Shown here in pieces: positions 43,191-53,920 of a stretch of 64,000 nt of DNA. The stretch's first letter is position 1. Every line of letters starts with the position of its first letter. A model generated the notes under the pieces. It was not told the origin of the DNA and made no database searches. It saw only the letters and a list, made by a program, of their open reading frames with translations. The stretch spans positions 124,001 through 188,000 of the forward strand of contig JBAKBP010001422.1 of the NCBI GenBank assembly GCA_037953745.1. Reading direction: 5' to 3'. This stretch comes from Lithodes maja (taxonomy: Eukaryota; Arthropoda; Malacostraca; Decapoda; Lithodidae). The position numbers and the translations under genes are program-made.

Positions 43191-46100
43191 TTACCCAGGA
43201 TCATATACCCCTGAACGACCACATGCAACCTCGTTGTCACAACCGGCAATATGGCTTATGTCCAGGTTATATACCAATAACCTTAGTGACCACCTGGTCA
43301 GCCTCATATTCCGATTGTGAAACGGGTCCAAGATCTTGAGAGGGTAATGATCTGGGTAAACTACACCGACCGGACCATAGGCTGGAACATAGATCTCGAA
43401 ATGCCCCAGCGCATCATTGTCCTTTTCACTTTCATTCATCAGGCTCTGACACGTTGCTGGTGCACTCTTAAGTCCGTCAGGCACAACATTGCACTGGTAG
43501 GTACTCCCGTCCACAACAAAACCACATACCTCTTTAGCACGCTCGGACAAAGTTACAAGCAACGACCACTCACGACATTCCTTATCCCTCAGATCCTTCG
43601 TCCACACGTAATCCAGCTCTGCTTGCACCATAGGCTGTCGAGCAGGATTTATACGGCAGGGAATTAAACTGAGCCTTGCACTATCTCCAGCCTGCATGTC
43701 GGATTCTACCCCGTACCTCAGGCCTGGAGAAGCAACAAACATGCGAAAGTACTGCCATAGCCTAGTAAATAACTGCCTTGCACTGTCTCCACGAACAACA
43801 TGCCTTGTGCCCTCCCACAACCCAGCCGAGACCGCAGCTTCTAACCTGTAGTCTCCCTCCTTCTCCACCTTCGTCCCTAGAACAGCCAGGTCATGAGAGG
43901 GACAATCAGTACCACCCGTGCAGTCACTCCCACAGTTCATTATAGCTAAGGCTTCCCCGCCGATACCGTACATGCGCACCCCCACATTCCTTGTGACGAC
44001 ATCTGCCTGCGCAGCATCACCGCTTTTAGCGACATGGCCAGATACAGTCGGTCTGTGGTAGGGCTGTTGCATTAGACTAGAGCAGCATTGGGAGGCTATG
44101 CGACGACCGGGCACTGCGATACCACAGCCGACCTTACCAATCTGCTCAATGTCCTCCTTTTGACCACCACCCTTGGCAGCCATGGGTCGACCCTGACCTG
44201 GCAACCATGCCAAGGCCTCGTCGCCCACCTTAAACCACCGAAACAACGAGGCTAACGGTCTTTTAACAGTCACATGACCTGCCTGCGGAACATCTCGCAC
44301 CGCCCGAGTTGTGAGACTCAGGGGCTCGGCACGACCAGTGGGGTATGAACCGAGCTGGTGCTGGAGTGCTGCACACTGCTGCTCAGACAGGTGCTCTAGC
44401 GCTTCCACAGCCACCAGACTCGTGTCCCCCGCCCACTGCTTCGCCGAGACATGACAATCCCTACTCTCCTCCACCTGTGCCCTACTGCCCCCCTCTCCTT
44501 CTCCACCTTGGCCGCGGCAGACCAACGCAGGGACAGTAGGCTGCTCAGGTGGTTGCCTCACAAACTCCTCCAACAGGTTCACATGACATGCTTCCCCGTC
44601 CTCGTGTTTAATCTCGACAGCACCATTACCACACTTCTGAACTTCCGGATCCTCCAACTGCAGTTTACAAATATCTGAGGGAACCAACCTGTCTAGATGC
44701 TTCCGAAGCAACCCAAGTCCTTCCCCAATATCAAACTGAGCAACCCTTTTTTCTCTCCGTGTGCAACGTTGCTGCCCCGGAGTCTCTTCCGGCCCTACCT
44801 CCTCACTAGCTGTGACAGGTCCTGGGGCCTCTCCAGACTCTAACATAGGTGCCAATACTGAATCACCCAGGAGAGCCGCCGAGTCAAAACTCTTAAAACC
44901 AACTCCAGCTTTAGCCTCCTCCTGTTGATCGTTCCTCTGCTGGTCTGAAGACGGAGGACTAGGCTGTGACACTTTAGCTGCCCGAGCTCGGGTGACAGCA
45001 CACGCCATGGGTTGTGCCTGGCACCGCTCGACACACTCTTGTTCTCCCCCACTCACGTCGGCCGGCCTCTCGGCAACGACTAAGGGTAGAACCTCAGAAG
45101 CGGGCATTGCAAAGTCGTTGCCGAGAAGAAGGTCGACGCCCTCCACTGGCAGTTTCTCCACAATCCCAACATCCAATTCACGTGCCACACCATCCACCTC
45201 CAACTCCAACCGCACCAGCGGGTATGACCGAGTTGCATTAATACCCTGCACCACTACCACCCGAGCCGCATTTATAGGGTAGCCAGTCAAATTGTTCATC
45301 AGAGTCTGGGAAGCACCTGTATCACGCAAGACCTCTACTCCATGCTTGCGCCCCGCCCACATCACGCAACCCCGTCCTCTATGGTCGCAAAAAACATCCT
45401 GAGCAGGGTTCGAGCCTCTCAGGTGTTTCTGCATTGGCTGTGCCTCAGCCTCTGACGAACTGCCCCGGGCAAACTCAGAAGACTTCGGAGACACACCAAT
45501 GTTGCAGGCCAAAGACACAGCTGCTGTAGGTGGTTTGCTAGGACAGACTCTTGCAAAGTGCCCCTTTTCATGACAAAGATAACACTCCAACTCCCCTCTG
45601 GGCTTCCCTTGGTACTGGGAAGGGCCCGGCCCCTTCTTAAATGGGACGGTGTTAGTCTTGTGGTCAGTCTTGGTATCATAGCTCTTGTACTTGTTTGCAT
45701 AATGTATATCACTAACTCGGGGGGGTGGGGTGTCACGCCCCTTGTTACCCGCCTCACTACGCTGGGCAGACCCGCACCCACGAATTAATGATAGCCGGAG
45801 GTCAGCCATCTCAGCTGCCTCCTGTAGAGTTTTAGGGTTCTTTTCTTTAATAGTTAAAGTCATATCTGCACCAGTACACTTATAAAACTGCTCGAGCAGA
45901 AACAGCTCAGTCAACTGTTCGGCCGTCTCAGCTTTCTCAGAACGTGTCCAGTTAGCAAGTGCATCTTTTAAGTCCCGGGCATGTTCAAGAAAGGTCGCCT
46001 CCCTAGTCTTCGTAACACCCCGAAACTTCAATCGATATGTTTCTGGTTGCAACTCGTATGCCCGTAGGACAGCTCTCTTCAATACTGGGTAGTCAATGCA

Positions 46101-47030
46101 AGACTCTAAAGGCAGTGCATCATAAGCCTTCAGACCCTTACCCGTAAGTCTTGAGGAGACTAGAGCTGCCCACTTCTCTTCAGGCCAATTATGCTCCCTA
46201 CACTTCTTCTCAAAACGATTAAAAAATTCTGTGACTTCAGTTTCACTAAATGCCGGCACCAATTTGACTAAGTGGGACAAGGACTGTTCTCTTACTTGGC
46301 CCTCACGGCCCATCCGAATCCCTGTCGACTCTGCACGAGTCTTATCTAAATCTATTTGAGCACAATATTTCTCTGAGTCGTACCTAAGCTCAGCCTCATG
46401 CCTCCTGGTCTCATCCTCTTGCCTCCTAACCTCAATCTCATGCCTCCTAGTCTCATTCTCCTGCTTCCTAGCCTCATTCTCCTGCTTCCTAGACTCATTC
46501 TCCATCTCCTGCTTCCTAGCCTCATTCTCCATTTTAGCAAGCTCGAGTTTAAATATCATCTCAGGAGACAGGCCGGAAGAGGGAGCTGCCACTACTGAAG
46601 GAGGGGGGGCAAGAACTGGGGAACCACCATACGCACCGCCCGAGGGCACTCCAATCTTCCAATGCTCATCCCTCTGTGGGAGAGTGCTAACCTCCGGCAA
46701 CTGAGTGGACGGCACTGTGGGAGTCGAGTGAGAGGGGATCTGGGGAGGAACCCCCCCAAACGCCCTCTCCCCCGAAACCCCATGTCGCCCACGCAACACC
46801 CAGGAAATCAGCTCCCCCTTGGACATCCCTCCTACATTGGATAGACCCAAAACCTTGGCTATCAGGTGCAAGCCATAAACATTCACCCCAGTCAGCCTCT
46901 CCTCCGTCACATGGTACTGCTTACTCACAAAAAGTCTAGCATCCTCCTCACTAGTTACTAACGGCACCTCCTCACTTAGCATCTCTCGCTCCTCGTCAGT
47001 ACTAGGGCCCGACATACTGAAGTTCACCAA
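43191..47030 (-). CDS. Gag-protease with in-frame remnants of RT and RNase H
   Basis: 1279 codons. The start may be Met6 (47015). Residues 160-230 are a charged coiled coil with repeated ARKQENE-type units. A Gag/SCAN-like helical domain covers about 245-415. A zinc knuckle CYLCHEKGHFARVC lies at 483-496, and the retropepsin motif is LRDTGASQTLMN (DTG 570-572). After that, only shreds of pol remain in frame: an INPARQPMV-type piece, VVPDGLKSAPATCQSLMN (RT, normally before the YxDD motif) and a YPDHYPLKIL...RLTRWSLRLLVYNLDISH piece (end of RNase H). No YxDD and no integrase. Gag and protease could still function; RT cannot. Multiple internal deletions have kept the frame open. Confidence 0.8.
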   Translation of the reverse strand: MVNFSMSGPSTDEEREMLSEEVPLVTSEEDARLFVSKQYHVTEERLTGVNVYGLHLIAKVLGLSNVGGMSKGELISWVLRGRHGVSGERAFGGVPPQIPSHSTPTVPSTQLPEVSTLPQRDEHWKIGVPSGGAYGGSPVLAPPPSVVAAPSSGLSPEMIFKLELAKMENEARKQEMENESRKQENEARKQENETRRHEIEVRRQEDETRRHEAELRYDSEKYCAQIDLDKTRAESTGIRMGREGQVREQSLSHLVKLVPAFSETEVTEFFNRFEKKCREHNWPEEKWAALVSSRLTGKGLKAYDALPLESCIDYPVLKRAVLRAYELQPETYRLKFRGVTKTREATFLEHARDLKDALANWTRSEKAETAEQLTELFLLEQFYKCTGADMTLTIKEKNPKTLQEAAEMADLRLSLIRGCGSAQRSEAGNKGRDTPPPRVSDIHYANKYKSYDTKTDHKTNTVPFKKGPGPSQYQGKPRGELECYLCHEKGHFARVCPSKPPTAAVSLACNIGVSPKSSEFARGSSSEAEAQPMQKHLRGSNPAQDVFCDHRGRGCVMWAGRKHGVEVLRDTGASQTLMNNLTGYPINAARVVVVQGINATRSYPLVRLELEVDGVARELDVGIVEKLPVEGVDLLLGNDFAMPASEVLPLVVAERPADVSGGEQECVERCQAQPMACAVTRARAAKVSQPSPPSSDQQRNDQQEEAKAGVGFKSFDSAALLGDSVLAPMLESGEAPGPVTASEEVGPEETPGQQRCTRREKRVAQFDIGEGLGLLRKHLDRLVPSDICKLQLEDPEVQKCGNGAVEIKHEDGEACHVNLLEEFVRQPPEQPTVPALVCRGQGGEGEGGSRAQVEESRDCHVSAKQWAGDTSLVAVEALEHLSEQQCAALQHQLGSYPTGRAEPLSLTTRAVRDVPQAGHVTVKRPLASLFRWFKVGDEALAWLPGQGRPMAAKGGGQKEDIEQIGKVGCGIAVPGRRIASQCCSSLMQQPYHRPTVSGHVAKSGDAAQADVVTRNVGVRMYGIGGEALAIMNCGSDCTGGTDCPSHDLAVLGTKVEKEGDYRLEAAVSAGLWEGTRHVVRGDSARQLFTRLWQYFRMFVASPGLRYGVESDMQAGDSARLSLIPCRINPARQPMVQAELDYVWTKDLRDKECREWSLLVTLSERAKEVCGFVVDGSTYQCNVVPDGLKSAPATCQSLMNESEKDNDALGHFEIYVPAYGPVGVVYPDHYPLKILDPFHNRNMRLTRWSLRLLVYNLDISHIAGCDNEVACGRSGVYDPG

Positions 47031-47212
47031 AAAATTCTCGAGACAAAAGTGTTAAACTCCCTTATGCAAGCACTAATTACTAAATTAACTGGAGTCTCTT
47101 AAATGCTCTCCTAATTGCCTTACAAAAAAAAAATATTCTTCAATATGTACGCTAAAGTACCAACAAACAAATGTTGTACAACTCTGCAAAAAATTATACT
47201 GTTCACAAAATC

Positions 47213-47230
47213 CTAAGCAAGGTCGCCATT
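47213..47230 (-). promoter_or_regulatory. tRNA primer-binding site
   Basis: The minus strand reads TGGCGACCTTGC two bases after the 5' LTR end. TGGCGACC is the 3'-tRNA complement used by several Gypsy elements (tRNA-Arg in mdg1/412 of Drosophila); the tRNA identity here is inferred. Confidence 0.65.
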
Positions 47231-49060
47231 TGTTATGACCGGGCACTCGGGTACACTAGGGCTCTTACACAGGACTCGAGTATGGCTCGCTGCCACAACG
47301 GAAACACACGATCCCAACCCCAGAGTACTGCCAGCCGAACAAAAAACGCCACTACCCTCCAGAGTTCTATCTGCTATAACGGGGTATACAAGAACTCGGT
47401 ACTAGCGTTTCACACAACAGACTAATAACAAGACGGGAGTTATCTAGTCTGGTCAACAATCAAACAAAGAAGAAAGTACTACAACACTAAAGAATAGTGT
47501 TGGCCGAAGCCGAAGTAATCCACCCTTGAACTAAGAACTTAAGAAGTCCTCCACCCTCTACTTCGGATCGGCACTATTACGTTACGTTAAACAATAGTCC
47601 TCGAGCATCAAGCAAGGAATCTTCTGATAAGTTAGATGCTTCTCGAATACTCGTAAGAAGTAAGTATCGGATTTTGAACAGCAATTTAATGAATAACTCA
47701 CTGGTAATTAAAGGCTTTAAATTGACATAAGAAGAATTATAAGAATAAGCAATAGGATATGGCAAACATTAAGAAGAAGTACTCCGACAATGCACTGGCA
47801 ATAGCCTACTAAGATTGTGCTCGTGGGCCACTAATCTCTGAAGTAGCTAAGCGTGCCACACATGAAATCAATAGTGCTTAAACAATAATATACATAAGGA
47901 GAAGCTTCAATACTATACTGTATCTGCTGGTCGAGCAAAGTCTAGCTGGGATATCTAAGGTTAAGAGACAATGGCTGAGCAAGCGGCTCGTAGCCTAGCG
48001 AGGTCCTTAAGACTGTGCGGCCAAATTACGGTAATTGACGGGATGCTCTCTTGAGAGATCCAGATCACTAGTATCTGGTTCTCTCCTGGCGATCCTCTCA
48101 AAGTCAAGCAAATGAGATAGCACAGTGTTGGGTGGCACAGGCAAAAGCCCTCACTCGCAACACAGTGCTAAACTCCCACGGTACACAATCAAAAAGACCC
48201 CCTAGGCTTCCCACGTCTCCGTTGCAATTGTGCTGGTTCAACCAACCTAGCACTCATAGGAAATCACAACTCGAGGAACCCTATCCCAGTCTAGCATTAC
48301 CTAAACCAGCAGAAAACAGGAACATGAATAATAGTACACAGGGAAATACATATACGAGTGCAACAAACATCAATCAATCCTATTCTAGTTAACCCTTCCA
48401 AAAATAGGCTATCTAACAGGCACTTATCTCGTGAGAACTCAAGCGATAATACTTTGGCTGACTAAGTCTGCACCAAAGGGGTCATGGAGGTTACACAGGG
48501 ACGAGAAGCGAGGAAGATAGGCTGTTCAGAGAGTAGAGAAAGTTCACATCAGTCGGAAGAATATGGATAGTTGCAAGGGATATGAGAGGTCGCTTTGCCT
48601 GATGAGTTCTGATCTAAAAATGGCGAGACCTCCCTTTTTATACTCGGCCCCGTAGCGAGCATAACGGCAATCATGACGTCACATTCGCTCTCTCAATCTG
48701 GGATCGACAAAGGATTCCCACGCTCTGGATGAGGGGGGAGGGAGGGGGGAAGGAGGGAGGAGGGAGTGAGGCCTACACACCTCGTGGCGCGCACACTGTC
48801 CTCCGTTACATAACTCGCTCTCTCATCATTACATACAAGTCCCACACACAATACTTATATCTAATGATATAAAATAGAACTCGTTGACTTAGAAGAAAAC
48901 AAAATACATAATGATAATACTTATAGTACAACGGTTCACATAAACTGAGTTAGGAAACTCTACACAGACTACAGCCAAAGTTCCTGCCCTGACGATCCTA
49001 GCGAGAGTGGGGCCTGACTGGGCGTTCTGTACAGCATGCTCATACTCGACATGCGTCACA
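47231..49060 (-). repeat. 5' LTR of the Gypsy element
   Basis: Direct repeat of 40877-42706. It should contain the promoter, and TATA-like 'tttttatactcgg' lies near 48632 (minus-strand element direction). The right edge joins the BEL remnant directly. Confidence 0.85.
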
Positions 49061-49119
49061 AGTGACAGCCAAATTACGCTCTACTGGTTACATAGCCGAA
49101 AGAAGCTACCAGTGTAAGT

Positions 49120-50660
49120 CACCAACCGTGTCGACGAAATTCATACCCTGCTCCCAACCGCCGCACAGTTCCGGTATGTGTCTACCAAAGAGAATCCAAG
49201 TGACTGCATTACTCGTGGTGTCTCTGCTAAATTTCTCAAATCTTCTGCGTTGTGGTGGAATGGCCCATGCTGGCTTAATAATCCCAACGAATGGCCAGAA
49301 AATATAGATTTGAGCGAGCAACATACTGCTATTGTGGCACCGGTAATTGACTCAGTGCCTGACGAAGACACACGGTTATGGGACTGGGATAGATTCAGCA
49401 GCTATGAGAAGTTACGTGTTACAGCATGGGTGATACGATTTATAGAAAATGTAAAAGCAAAAATCAAAGGCACACCGCCCACAGGTAGTGCTTACCTCAA
49501 TGTGAAGGAGATCAGAATTGCAGATAAATTATTACATAAGCTCTGTCAACAAGAAATATATACGCAGGAATATAAATTACTGGTTAAGGGAACAAAGTCC
49601 AGGAATAACCTGATCAACCAGTTGGGCTTACACTTGAAGGGGGACTTGATACATTGCGGAGGCAGATTACAATTGGCAGCCCTCTCTGAGGCAAGTAAGT
49701 ATCCAATACTACTGCCCCCCAATCATCCCTTCACCCATCTTATCATCGATAGGTGTCACCGACTCTGTTGTCATTATGGGGTTGGTCATATAGTCACCTA
49801 TGTAAGACAACGATGATGGGTGCCTAGAATCAGGCAGGTGGTCAAGAAAGTCCTACGCAAATGCTTAAAGTGTAGAAGGGTACGGGGAACACATTATGAT
49901 CCCGTCGGAATTCCTCCCTTACCAAACCTGCGAACCACCCCAGGTGACCCTTACAAAGTTACCGGGGTTGACTACAGTGGAGCAATCCCTGTGAAAGATT
50001 CACCCAATCTTAAGGTGTATATGATACTTTTCACCTGTGCCATTACCAGGTCAATTCACCTGGAACTGGTCACCAACCTCACTTGTGATAGCCTCCTACA
50101 TGCCTTCCGAAGATTCTGCAGTAGACTGGAATATCCACGTATCATGCTGAGTGACAATGCAAAGACTTTCATAAGGGCATCTACATATCTCAAAGAAGTA
50201 AGCAACAATCCTAAGATTCAGACCTGCCTAGCGGATGTAAATTGCGAATGGCGTTTCATTCCCGCCAGAGCGCCTTGGTTTGGCGCCATATGGGAGAGAG
50301 CCATAGGCATCGTGAAGGCGGGTCTGAAGAAGGTGTTGGGTAGAGCTCTCATCTCGATTGAGAGATTGAAAGATTGAGATCTTGGAGATTGAAGCCACCG
50401 TAAATGATCGCCCTCTATACTATGCTTCTGGTGATTTGGAAGACCTTACCCAAATCACACCCTCAGTACTAGTACGTGGATACAGACTGCGGGATCTTCC
50501 TGAAGAGCATGATGAGGATACTATGGACGATCCAGACTACATAAGTAAGGACGTGATATCGGCCCGCTACAAATATATTCGTAAATTATCGCGAGATATT
50601 TGGCATCGCTGGTCAACAGAATATCTGGTGACTTTAACCCTCTGTTCCCGGAAGGGCTCT
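49120..50660 (+). pseudogene. BEL/Pao pol remnant: RNase H end and integrase
   Basis: Reads QFRYVSTKENPSDCITRG (RNase H C-terminal end of BEL pol), SALWWNGPCWL, the integrase zinc motif HPFTHLIIDRCHRLCCHYG...CLKCRR, and the core with VDYSGAIPVKD, MLSDNAKTF and FIPARAPWFGAIWERAIGIVK, giving the D-D-E triad. The frame is broken by an in-frame TGA at 49814-49816 and by a shift near 50377, after which MEIEATVNDRPLYYASGD continues. At 50634 a MITE interrupts it. Upstream RT and protease are missing because the Gypsy LTR abuts at 49060. Inactive. Confidence 0.85.
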
Positions 50661-51119
50661 TGAACGCCCATAAAAAAGCATACACGAGCTGCCCGGAAGG
50701 GCTCTTTAATGCCCAGTGGTTGAAAGCCTGTAAGTTTGGTGTGCGAGGCGTCGGCCCGACGCATGTAAACAACAGCCGGGTGGACCGACGCCCCGCATCT
50801 CCGGCCACAAGAAGGAGAGCGTCGCTTGTTCGTGTGTGCCTGTATGTTGTTGTTAAGTATCGAAAAGTAGTGTAAAGTGGCTGTTGTTGCCGTAAGTTAT
50901 CTCCAATGAAATCATCATCACAACTGAAGCAGTTGACTTAGAGAGCTCTATTTAACGCCATTCTACAGGTATATAACACAGCTACGCTTGGGGATGTGCA
51001 GGAATGCGGAAGCAGTCAGAATAACAAAGATACGGTAGCCTAGCCTAGGCGTTTTTCGGTCAAAACACCCGGGTTTCGGGGAATATTTATGTAATGCGTA
51101 GCCGGGGCTGGAGGGTTAA
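50634..51119. mobile_element. TTAA MITE inserted in BEL integrase
   Basis: TTAA at 50634-50637 and 51116-51119, with ends 'ccctctgttcccgg' and 'gccggggctggaggg', inverted with a few mismatches. 478 bp and non-coding. The BEL frame resumes just after the right TTAA. A 'ggaagggctctt' motif repeats internally at about 50650 and 50695. Confidence 0.75.
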
Positions 51120-51505
51120 GGGAAGCGCAAAAAAATAAACTAACACCATTAAAAGGTCATTGGTCTAGTGTAGGGGACGTGGTAACCATCCATGAAGAGG
51201 GCCCACGCGCATTCTGGAAATTGGGTCGGATAAAGGAGTTGTTACCAGGTCGTGATGGTGAGGTTCGGGTAGCAAAGGTTCGCACCAGGACTGGAGTAAT
51301 CACACGGCCAACAGTACGACTGTATCCTCTTGAGGGTGACCTCGATCGCAAGGATACCCCCTTGGATCAGTTATCCATTGATGTCCCCTCCCTGGCTCCT
51401 ACCTCGGCGCAGCCTGTTGACGCGTCCGGCGGACGCCCCAGTCGACAGGCAGCCAAGATATCCTCCCAAGCTTGGCGAGATAAGATTGCCTCCGGGCAAA
51501 TCTAA
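51120..51505 (+). pseudogene. BEL/Pao pol, C-terminal end
   Basis: Continues the BEL integrase C-terminal domain after the MITE: GDVVTIHEEGPRAFWKLGRIKEL, VRTRTGVITRPTVRLYPLE, ending SGQI at 51505. This VxIHEE...W.LGRI block is a standard BEL ending. It belongs to the same gene as 49120-50660. Confidence 0.85.
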
Positions 51506-51980
51506 TCATGTAAATTTTGTATATTTTCTGCTGGTGGGAATATGTCCATACTTAGTATACTCTATCTAGTATGAACAGTCTCGATGTTACGTAATCTGGG
51601 TTGATGTAGCGTTACGTATCTTTCCGTAGTCTTAAGTTGAACGCTTCCATAACCTTGGTCGAACGTTCCATGATTGGGTAGATTATATTATTCTGTAGTT
51701 GTATATGGGAAAGTATTGTAGGATTATAATTCCCATATATATATATATATTTGTATTATTTAATATTGTTCATAAGTATCTCATTGTAAAAAAGATGGGA
51801 TACATTTTCCATATGTTATGCACGTGCGCGGTAGGTCACGACAGAGACAAACACAACGCGCTCGTCCTCACTCTCCAACCAACCTCCGTCCCAGCTACAC
51901 ACGCTAAGCCTTCTTCCTATAGTTTCATATATTAGGTGTTTTTGCTTCACTTTCATCTCATATTTCATATAGTCACTACA
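51506..51980. other. Probable BEL 3' region/LTR, boundaries not resolved
   Basis: Follows the pol stop at the place where a BEL 3' LTR is expected; 'ggtgggaatatgtcc' at 51533 could be the purine tract and LTR edge. It contains a (TA)n run near 51737. No second LTR is in the window to confirm the ends. Confidence 0.4.
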
Positions 51981-51982
51981 TC

Positions 51983-52680
51983 ATCTATCTATCTATCTAT
52001 CTATTGCCTGACGCCGTGATCCCCGAAGGGGTGGCCACGAACGAACCGCCCCCATGCACCTCTGTCCCCAGTCAGTCGACGCCCCTCCCCCCAACCAGCA
52101 CCGCCTTCGTTCATGTAGTTCCTCACTCCATCCTTCCACCTCATATTCGGTCTACCTCTCCCCCTCTGTCCTTCCACCTCGCTCTCGTACACCCTCTTAG
52201 TCATTCTCTCGCTTTCCATACGTTCCATATGGCTGAACCATCTCAAGTCGTTCCTTTTCACACTTTCCAGCACATCTACCTCCACACCACACCTCCTTCT
52301 TACTTCCTCATTAGTCTGTCTATCCCTCCATGTAACTCCGCACACACTCCTTAAGTAATTCATTTCCACTGCTCTCACTCTTGGTCTGAGTCTCTCAACC
52401 AACGTCCATGCTTCGCTTCCGTAAGTCAGTGTCGGGATTACCACACTGTCATGCAAGGACTTCTTCACTTCCATACTGACCACCCTATTTCTTGTTACTG
52501 CTTTTAGCGTTCCTACAACCCTCTTCCCCTGTTGTACCCTCTCCCGCACCTCTTCATCCATAGTCCCATCTTTACTCAACACACTGCCCAAATACTTAAA
52601 AGAGTTGACGATCTCCATAGCCTGACCGTTCAGCTTCACCTCACACTCTGTGACTTCACCCCTTATCATCATCTTTGTTA
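51983..52680 (-). mobile_element. LINE 3' fragment with (GATA)n tail
   Basis: On the minus strand the element ends in (GATA)n (plus strand 51983-52003, 'tatctatctatc') just after the stop codon, with essentially no 3' UTR. It is 5' truncated near 52680. The same last 80 bases and tail occur alone at 55178-55258. Confidence 0.7.
52001..52672 (-). CDS. LINE RT C-terminal fragment
   Basis: 223 codons covering only the part downstream of the RT palm: NSFKYLGSVLSKDGTMDEEV (thumb), VIPTLTYGSEAWTL, MNYLRSVCGVTWRDRQTNEEV and GRGRPNMRWKDGV. This C-terminal style is found in RTE-like and related arthropod LINEs. No catalytic YxDD is included, so it is a non-functional remnant, although the frame is still open. 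The region 52681-52890 shows no recognisable feature. Confidence 0.75.
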   Translation of the reverse strand: MMIRGEVTECEVKLNGQAMEIVNSFKYLGSVLSKDGTMDEEVRERVQQGKRVVGTLKAVTRNRVVSMEVKKSLHDSVVIPTLTYGSEAWTLVERLRPRVRAVEMNYLRSVCGVTWRDRQTNEEVRRRCGVEVDVLESVKRNDLRWFSHMERMESERMTKRVYESEVEGQRGRGRPNMRWKDGVRNYMNEGGAGWGEGRRLTGDRGAWGRFVRGHPFGDHGVRQ

Positions 52681-52889
52681 GTTATCACAAAAGTAACGTA
52701 AATATCTTGCCTATCCTAGCCTATTGTAGCCTCTTTCCATACGCTTGTTTACCTTACTAACCACTTCAAATCAACTAGCCTATTTTCCGCCATCCTCCAA
52801 TCACCAGCTGAGTTCATCTAACGGGTAATTATTCTATATGGTTAATGCTTCTTTCAAATTAATAATATACAGTCCACTTTATCTAAATT

Positions 52890-53825
52890 AGCCATAACTC
52901 TATCTTACACTACTCAATTAGTTTTCCAGAACGCCTTAGTCAGCAATTCCTCAAAAACAAACGTAATGAAGCCATACAACACTTATTTTCTGATCTAATT
53001 ACTATTTCCAATTGGGGCAGAGAAAACCTTGTTGCTTTTAATGCTTCTAAAACCCAATTTCTCCATGTTACTACCCGTTGGGAACTCCTAAAGGACTATC
53101 CAGCATACTTCAACAATACAAAAATCAATCCTTCATCTTCTCTCAATATTCTCGGTGTCTCTTTTTATTCTGATCTCTCTTAGAAGGACCATATTACCAG
53201 TCTTGCTAAGGCAGTCTCCCAGAAGCTGGGTGTGCTCAACCGCCTCAAGGGGTTCTTTACCCCTGCACAGCTTCTTGCTCTGTACAGGGGCACAGTGCAT
53301 CCTTGTATTGAGTATTTTTCACATGTGTGGGGAGGATCTTCTCACACCGCACTCCTAGACAAAGTAGAAAGGAAAGCCTTTTGTATCATTAACTCCCGTC
53401 CACTCACCAACTCTCTGCAATCTCTCTCTTTCTTCGCTGCAGTGTTGCATCTTTCGCTATTCTATCACAACTACAATAATCAGTGTTCCTCAGAGCTCTC
53501 CTAGTGTATACCACCTCCTCTATGTAGGGAACGTAATACCCGTCTTGCAACACAATCCCACCCCTACTGTGTTCAACTCTCCAACCCAAGAATGAAACAA
53601 TATTCTCAGTCTTTCTTCTATTCAATACCTGAGCTCTGGAACTCTCTTTCGGAATCAGTCTTTCCCTCTTCCTATGACTTAAATTGCTTCAAACTCCGTG
53701 TGTCCAGGCATTTTGGCTCGAACGTTCCTTGATTTTGGCCCTGTTACGCTTTCAACTCTGGGGGAGGCACTCGCTACAGGCAGTTCTGCCTTTTGTCTCC
53801 CTCACTCACATAGAAAAAAAAAATA
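52890..53825 (+). pseudogene. Decayed relative of the LINE at 6605-8205
   Basis: Matches the second half of that LINE from the sequence just after its YADD motif ('cttacactactc') to the poly(A) tail at 53815-53825. Parallels include LNRLKGFFTPAQLLALYRGT, CIEYFSHVWGGSSHTALLD and the final segment ending near 53740. It is broken by several stops and shifts (for example near 53181 and 53504). Confidence 0.8.
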
Positions 53826-53827
53826 TA

Positions 53828-53920
53828 ATGAACCAGCTGATAGAGATAACCTCAGAATATACCGTGTCGCTATGTTTAGCTTGTTTAGACTATGAAATGG
53901 CCTTCGATTTGGTAATGATA
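53828..53920 (+). pseudogene. RTE-like LINE, RT palm fragment
   Basis: Reads MNQLIEITSEYTVSLCLACL, then DYEMAFDLV, equivalent to the FxDYEKAFDSV first-catalytic-Asp motif of RTE-type elements. The continuation is at 55370-55800 after about 1.4 kb of unrelated sequence. Confidence 0.65.

Larger units (their letters stand above)
40877..49060 (-). mobile_element. Gypsy-type LTR retrotransposon with collapsed pol
   Basis: LTRs are 40877-42706 and 47231-49060, 1830 bp each. By eye they differ only at three transitions near one end (40882, 40895, 40914 against their partners). On the minus strand the LTR starts TGTGACGC and ends ...AACA. The gag-pol ORF runs 47030 to 43191. The five bases outside (tatta before 40877, agtga after 49060) do not match, and the flanks belong to a microsatellite and a BEL pol respectively. 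Confidence 0.85.
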
